Of a stretch of DNA of 15,805 bases, positions 11,951-15,805 are shown piece after piece. A program made the translations under genes and the position numbers. Numbering within the stretch: position 1 is the first letter of the stretch; every line of letters starts with the position of its first letter. Source of the stretch: JAFGIT01 sp016929465 [NCBI: Candidatus Coatesbacteria bacterium] (GTDB lineage Bacteria > B130-G9); assembly GCA_016929465.1 (NCBI GenBank), contig JAFGIT010000240.1, positions 1 to 15,805 on the forward strand, given 5' to 3'. The notes under the pieces were generated by a model. That model ran no database searches. It saw only the letters and a program-made list of their open reading frames with translations, and was not told the DNA's origin.

Positions 11951-13375
11951 AAAGCGCTAGTCGTAAGGCCACCCAGAATAATGGGCGGCCTCGAAAAGAG
12001 CTCCGTTCAGCACCCTGTCAATATACTCAGCCTCGCCGCACATCTCCTCGCTAATGACATCGAGACCAGGATAATCGACTTCGAGGTCGAGTCACTTACC
12101 GATGACGCTTTCCTCGACCGAGTTTCCGACTTCGGGCCTGACTTGGTGGGTTTTACCTGCCTCTCCCCCACCGTCGTTGCGGCAAATCGCCTCGCAGGCG
12201 CCATCAAGAGCCATCTGCCGGAGACGTTCATCGTTGCGGGGGGCCCACACATAAGCGCGATGCCCGAGCGGGCGCTGAAGGAGTTCGAGAACTTCGACGC
12301 AGGAGTCTTCGGCGAGGGGGAGCATACGCTCCTGGAAATTTGCGGGAGGGTCGATGAGTGCAAACCACCGAAACTGGATGGGGTGGCGGGGGTCGCTCAT
12401 AGAAAGGGCTCCGAGTTCGTGATCGAGGAAAAACGGCCGCTCATAGGGGATCTCGATACTCTGGCATTCCCCGCTAGGCATCTTCTGAACCTGGACCTAT
12501 ACCGAGCGGGATCGACACCCGGGGTGGGTGATACCGCGACGAATTCGACTGTGCTATTCACCTCACGCGGCTGTGCGGAAGACTGCACTTTCTGTGCCTC
12601 GAAGATAACCTTCTCCCGAAAGCTCCGCTTCCGCTCTGCAGAACACGTCCTGGCGGAGGTGAAAGATTGCATCGAGAATTTCGGCTTCGACCACTTCACG
12701 ATCGATGACGATACATTCACACTCAACAAAGCGAGACTAACGAAGATCCTCGAGGGCTTTTCCGAACTCCGAGTCAGCTGGGATTGCGACACGCGGGTCA
12801 ATGCGGTCGATGAAGAGATGCTCCAGGATATGAAGGCCGCCGGCTGCAAGAAAGTCGCCTTCGGGATCGAATCGGGCAGCGAGCGGATAAGGGCGCTGAT
12901 CAAGAAAAGGACCACCCAGGAGCAGATCATCCGGGCGTTCGATGCAGCAAAAAGAGCCGGTCTTGTTACACAGGCATTCTTTATCATAGGGAGCCATCCG
13001 AGCGAGACGCTCGATGAGGTCAAGATGACCCTGAAATTGGCGAAGCGCGTCGCGCCTGACTTCATAATCGTCAACGTGGTCACGCCCTTCCCCGGTACCG
13101 AGCTATACGAGATGATGCAGGCGGGGGGCTACATGCCGGAGACGCTCGATTGGGAGAAATTTGACTGCACCCACACGCAGCCATCCTGGCGGACCGAGCA
13201 TTTTTCCTCAGATGAGCTAGTCAGGCTGCAGCGTTGGTTCTATCTGCGCTATTCGTTCTCGCCGAGCTTCATGTTGGCCACGCTGAGGCGCATCAACAGC
13301 CTCAAGGCCCTGAAATACTACGCATCAACCGCCGTCGGCTTCTTCAAATACCTGCTGTTCGAGAAGAGGAGGTAA
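11948..13375 (+). CDS. B12-binding-type radical SAM protein
   Basis: 475 residues if begun at ATT 11948 (464 from ATG 11981). N-terminal Rossmann-like cobalamin-binding domain: ALVVRPPR, then LVGFTCLSPTVVAANRLAGA and FIVAGGPHISAMPE (94-107); no DxHxxG histidine, as in many of this class. Radical SAM core: SRGCAEDCTFC with Cys209, Cys213 and Cys216 binding the 4Fe-4S cluster, then HFTIDDDTFTLNK, WDCDTRVN, KKVAFGIESGSERI (301-314), VTPFPGTELYEMM. C-terminal tail with aromatic helices near 430-470. Enzymes of this class do methylations, cyclisations and other radical chemistry in antibiotic, bacteriochlorophyll, lipid or hopanoid pathways; the substrate here is not readable. It lies 94 bases after the NusG_II gene, same strand. 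It ends at a palindrome shared with the convergent endonuclease gene. Confidence 0.93.
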   Translation: MKALVVRPPRIMGGLEKSSVQHPVNILSLAAHLLANDIETRIIDFEVESLTDDAFLDRVSDFGPDLVGFTCLSPTVVAANRLAGAIKSHLPETFIVAGGPHISAMPERALKEFENFDAGVFGEGEHTLLEICGRVDECKPPKLDGVAGVAHRKGSEFVIEEKRPLIGDLDTLAFPARHLLNLDLYRAGSTPGVGDTATNSTVLFTSRGCAEDCTFCASKITFSRKLRFRSAEHVLAEVKDCIENFGFDHFTIDDDTFTLNKARLTKILEGFSELRVSWDCDTRVNAVDEEMLQDMKAAGCKKVAFGIESGSERIRALIKKRTTQEQIIRAFDAAKRAGLVTQAFFIIGSHPSETLDEVKMTLKLAKRVAPDFIIVNVVTPFPGTELYEMMQAGGYMPETLDWEKFDCTHTQPSWRTEHFSSDELVRLQRWFYLRYSFSPSFMLATLRRINSLKALKYYASTAVGFFKYLLFEKRR

Positions 13376-13408
13376 CCTGACTCCTCCTATGATGAGGTAG
13401 TTCAGGTT
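13374..13408. terminator. Palindrome between convergent genes, possible bidirectional terminator
   Basis: AACCTGA (13374-13380) pairs with TCAGGTT (13402-13408), and inside CCTC (13383-13386) with GAGG (13394-13397). It begins in the radical SAM stop codon. No T-run on either side, so termination strength is doubtful. The next gene, convergent, ends at 13444. Confidence 0.45.
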
Positions 13409-13443
13409 CTTGGGACAGGACGCGGTTGCGATCTCAACTACAA

Positions 13444-14544
13444 CTACCGATTTCGATCGTGAATTATAAATATGGCATCTGATGTCGTGAAATAGCGGCG
13501 GTCTTTCCAGACGAATTCGAGCTCCCGCCCCGGCGTGCCGGCGGCCTCATTCAGATGCCCATGAATGCCGCGGGCAAGCAGATGTTTGGCTCGCTTCAGC
13601 CTCCAGGACTCAAAAAAGTTGTGGGTGTCAATGAGTATCAGGAACAGCCTGTTCGAGGCGTCAAATCTTCTCTCTCCTTGGTTTTCATACAACCAGCGCA
13701 TGAGATCTTCAGGATGAGAGCTTGCGTCTGCGATCATTTCAAGCCTCTTCTGACGAAGACTAGAGATCAGATCCCTAGCATCTGAAGAAGGATAGTCCTC
13801 GACCTTCTTCCAGAGATCCTCCAGAAGCCTTGATTCAGGGAGTTGAGAATCAAATGTGATCCGCTTGCTCCGGCAGAACGACTTCAGAAGAGTTGTCTCC
13901 GGTCTAAGACTCGCTTTCTTTCTGATGTCCTTTACATAACCTTCTGGGAAATATGTCACCTTCAAGTCAAATGGCGTACCCGAAATGAAGAAATCAACCT
14001 TCTTTATGAGTCCAATGGCTGGCAATACCGCAGAATGATCGCGAAAGATGTCTTCTATGATGATTGAGGTCCAATGGTTGTACCAAGAGCACAAGACATA
14101 TCCCCGCATGCTCCGGTGAAGCTCATTCTCTATACAGTCTGAGAGAGCGTCATAGGACCGAATTTTCTTTATATAATTATCCACAATAGTCTTTTCGAGG
14201 CTGTTCTGATGCAGCCCTCCCCAATCAAATGCCTCCAGCCGATATAATTCACTCACCATTTCATCTTCAATAAGCCTGCGAGCTTGACGCTGTTCAGCAT
14301 AGATCGCTCTCATCGTGGACTCGATCCGCTCTTCCGCGATGTCGGCATCGAATAAGAACTGCATCAAGGCATCGCCGCGCAGTTTAGGAATCTGCATCGC
14401 ATTGTCTTGAAGCAGTCTGTGCAGATACTCGGTTCTGGACATTGAGCGCAATTTGAGAAAGCGCAGGCCATTTGGATCGAGTGATAGGTCTCTGATTTCA
14501 CTGCTCCTAAATGCATTCAAGGCCTGCTCAAAGGAATAGGTCAT
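13444..14544 (-). CDS. Putative type II restriction endonuclease, PD-(D/E)XK-like
   Basis: 366 residues, no family I can name. The useful segment is 153-200: SWYNHWTSIIIEDIF, then KKVDFFISGTPFDLKVTYFP (181-200). Glu164, Asp184 and the Asp193-Leu-Lys195 triplet fit the E...D...(D/E)xK catalytic core of restriction-type nucleases. The N-terminal 150 residues are helical and charged; the C-terminus has LFLILIDTHNFFESW (300-314) and ends RYFTTSDAIFIIHDRNR. ATG 14544 is chosen over 14580 because it forms TAATG with the stop of the methyltransferase, implying coupled translation. The link to a DNA methyltransferase is the main reason to call it an endonuclease; DNA cutting and the recognition site are inferred. 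The region is visibly more A+T-rich than the genes to its left, which fits transfer. Confidence 0.65.
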   Translation of the reverse strand: MTYSFEQALNAFRSSEIRDLSLDPNGLRFLKLRSMSRTEYLHRLLQDNAMQIPKLRGDALMQFLFDADIAEERIESTMRAIYAEQRQARRLIEDEMVSELYRLEAFDWGGLHQNSLEKTIVDNYIKKIRSYDALSDCIENELHRSMRGYVLCSWYNHWTSIIIEDIFRDHSAVLPAIGLIKKVDFFISGTPFDLKVTYFPEGYVKDIRKKASLRPETTLLKSFCRSKRITFDSQLPESRLLEDLWKKVEDYPSSDARDLISSLRQKRLEMIADASSHPEDLMRWLYENQGERRFDASNRLFLILIDTHNFFESWRLKRAKHLLARGIHGHLNEAAGTPGRELEFVWKDRRYFTTSDAIFIIHDRNR

Positions 14545-15805
14545 TATTCCGTCCCCGACCTCGGCATTTTGGTTGACCATTCTGGTACGGTTGTCTCCAG
14601 CAACCTTTCTAGAGCCCTTCTAGGTCCAGGCCCTTTTGCAAATATCAGCACAAAATCTTCTCTCAGCGCTCCTGTACGATTGTCTTGAACCACTGAACGC
14701 GCGGAATACGGCATCCGGAAACAGCCAATGAATTCCATGACTGCTCCCCCTGTCAGCCGATCGTTTAGAAATGACCAACTAGCAGCGTCCCGCGCATTGA
14801 ATACTAACGCCATAATCCCGTCAGGTTTCAATATCCTGAGAATCTCATCAAGCACAGCTCGCATGTCTTTATTGTAGTTTCTAACATTCTTGTCTCGCTC
14901 TGATGCGTTAGAGATCACTATTTCGTCCTTAAAGGACGCCTTATATCCTAGTATTGCATTCCATATTTCGCTCAATTCAAGGTAGGGTATTCTGTCACCG
15001 TGCGGTGGGTCGGTTATCACAAGTGCGACGCTTTCTGAGGGCAACGTTCTTAACAGAGATCTTGAATCCACATTGGCAAGAGCGATTTGTATTTTCCCCG
15101 AAATCACATCCGCCGGATCCAAAGAGGGCTCGTATCCATAGCGAGACGTTCCGTTATTCAAGGAATCTATTAGTCTCTTGATACGGCTCTGAAAGCAATT
15201 CCAAACGTTTATCTCGAAATGCTTACTAGGGCGCCAGAATCCGATCACCCAACTTCCAACCTCAACGCGCCGGCTTTCCTTGCCAGAATTCTTTCCTCTT
15301 CTGCTTACCGCAAATACCATTTTGGACATCTGTCCGCTTGCCGAGGTTAGGGAAAGCAAAAGCGCTCTTCTGACGCGCTCATCAAACTCAGAAATAGCCT
15401 CGATGATCAAGTCGATATTTCTTAATGCCCTGCCTGTAAATATATCCTGCAGTCTCAAATGAGGGGAGGCATTTATCCTTGAATTGGCAAAGAATAGCAT
15501 CGGTCTTGGACCCTTGGGTTGGTATCCCTCGAATTGCTTGATTAATTCGAGGTCATAGCGAGATGGGTCCAATTCTTCTCTTGCATTTCCTTGCCCCCCT
15601 TTCCTCCATACAGTCAGAAGTTCATTCCCGTCCCACAAATAGTGTGAGGCAACAGATGAGTCCGAAAGCGAATAGCTATCGTTGATCTGCCTTGAACATT
15701 GAGCGCGGATCGACTCAAACGCATCCGAGATATCTTGGGCATGTGGGGGATTTGCGAAGAGCCTAGAGAGCTCAATTGCGACTGGATTGATGTCAATGCC
15801 AATGA
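14544..15805 (-). CDS. DNA methyltransferase (N6-adenine or N4-cytosine), 5' end beyond window
   Basis: The frame is open to the right edge; 419 residues are visible and the true start is outside, although a TTG at 15638 could be mistaken for it. The first visible residues, IGIDINPVAIELSRL, are the strand and loop just after the SAM-binding motif I (the FxGxG part must lie upstream). After about 260 residues comes the catalytic VITDPPHGDRIPYLELSEIW, a DPPY variant with His as fourth residue. In between, LQDIFTGRALRNIDLIIEAI, RRALLLSLTSASGQMSKM and INVWNCFQSRIKRL are typical of the COG1743-like type, with motif I before motif IV. KPDGIMALVFN and REDFVLIFAKG follow. It methylates DNA, presumably to protect host sites from the downstream gene, with which it overlaps by one base. 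Adenine versus cytosine cannot be told. Confidence 0.88.
   Translation of the reverse strand, partial: IGIDINPVAIELSRLFANPPHAQDISDAFESIRAQCSRQINDSYSLSDSSVASHYLWDGNELLTVWRKGGQGNAREELDPSRYDLELIKQFEGYQPKGPRPMLFFANSRINASPHLRLQDIFTGRALRNIDLIIEAISEFDERVRRALLLSLTSASGQMSKMVFAVSRRGKNSGKESRRVEVGSWVIGFWRPSKHFEINVWNCFQSRIKRLIDSLNNGTSRYGYEPSLDPADVISGKIQIALANVDSRSLLRTLPSESVALVITDPPHGDRIPYLELSEIWNAILGYKASFKDEIVISNASERDKNVRNYNKDMRAVLDEILRILKPDGIMALVFNARDAASWSFLNDRLTGGAVMEFIGCFRMPYSARSVVQDNRTGALREDFVLIFAKGPGPRRALERLLETTVPEWSTKMPRSGTE

Noticed and set aside
12397-13083. Minus-strand open frame of 228 codons inside the radical SAM gene
   Set aside because: It lies wholly opposite the iron-sulfur and core motifs of a clear radical SAM enzyme; its own product has no motif and no ribosome-binding site.
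15638-15638. TTG at 15638 as the start of the methyltransferase
   Set aside because: The frame stays open to the window edge and the upstream residues contain the GIDINP motif of the SAM-binding domain, so the gene begins outside.

Overview
The window is bacterial. It has sigma70-like promoters (TTGAC-17-TATAGT type), Shine-Dalgarno sites, a rho-independent terminator, signal peptides and a restriction-modification pair. Starts are mixed (ATG, GTG, TTG and a probable ATT) and all three stop codons are used. The mix of a phenylalanine/histidine-ammonia-lyase-type enzyme, an alphaproteobacterial-type HisRS, a DUF6345 secreted protein, a NodU/TobZ-type carbamoyltransferase and a B12-type radical SAM protein suggests an uncultured or deep-branching Gram-negative-like lineage. 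I cannot name the phylum from sequence alone.

Left part (1-2873, minus strand): a histidine module. A good promoter (2845-2873) reads into a tRNA-His(GTG), then hisS, then a histidine ammonia-lyase-like gene that runs off the left edge. The tRNA lacks an encoded G-1 and has A73, and the HisRS carries the motif 2 typical of the alphaproteobacterial enzymes that do not need G-1. The two observations agree with each other.

Middle part (2874-7395): two divergent genes for exported proteins. The minus-strand gene (4319-3069) encodes a signal peptide, a beta-domain and a SUMF1/FGE-like domain, but an in-frame TAG splits it. The plus-strand gene (4819-7083) encodes a signal peptide, a DUF6345-like domain with a possible His/Cys dyad, a PepSY-like region, an Ig-like domain and the same beta-domain at its C-terminus. 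The intergenic DNA is unusually structured. There are tandem purine/pyrimidine heptamers and nonamers upstream of each of the two best promoters, two copies of a phased TGGAC array either side of the DUF6345 gene, several hairpins and a strong terminator.

Right-centre (7396-13375, plus strand): five co-oriented genes. They encode an isocitrate/isopropylmalate-type dehydrogenase, an inositol-monophosphatase-family phosphatase (overlapping, translationally coupled), a carbamoyltransferase, a small membrane-anchored NusG_II-domain protein and a B12-binding-type radical SAM enzyme whose best start is ATT. The first two are a unit. Whether all five share a pathway is inference.

Right end (13444-15805, minus strand): a visibly more A+T-rich restriction-modification pair. 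A DNA methyltransferase (5' end outside the window) overlaps by one base (TAATG) a protein of unknown family with a PD-(D/E)XK-like motif, probably the cognate endonuclease.
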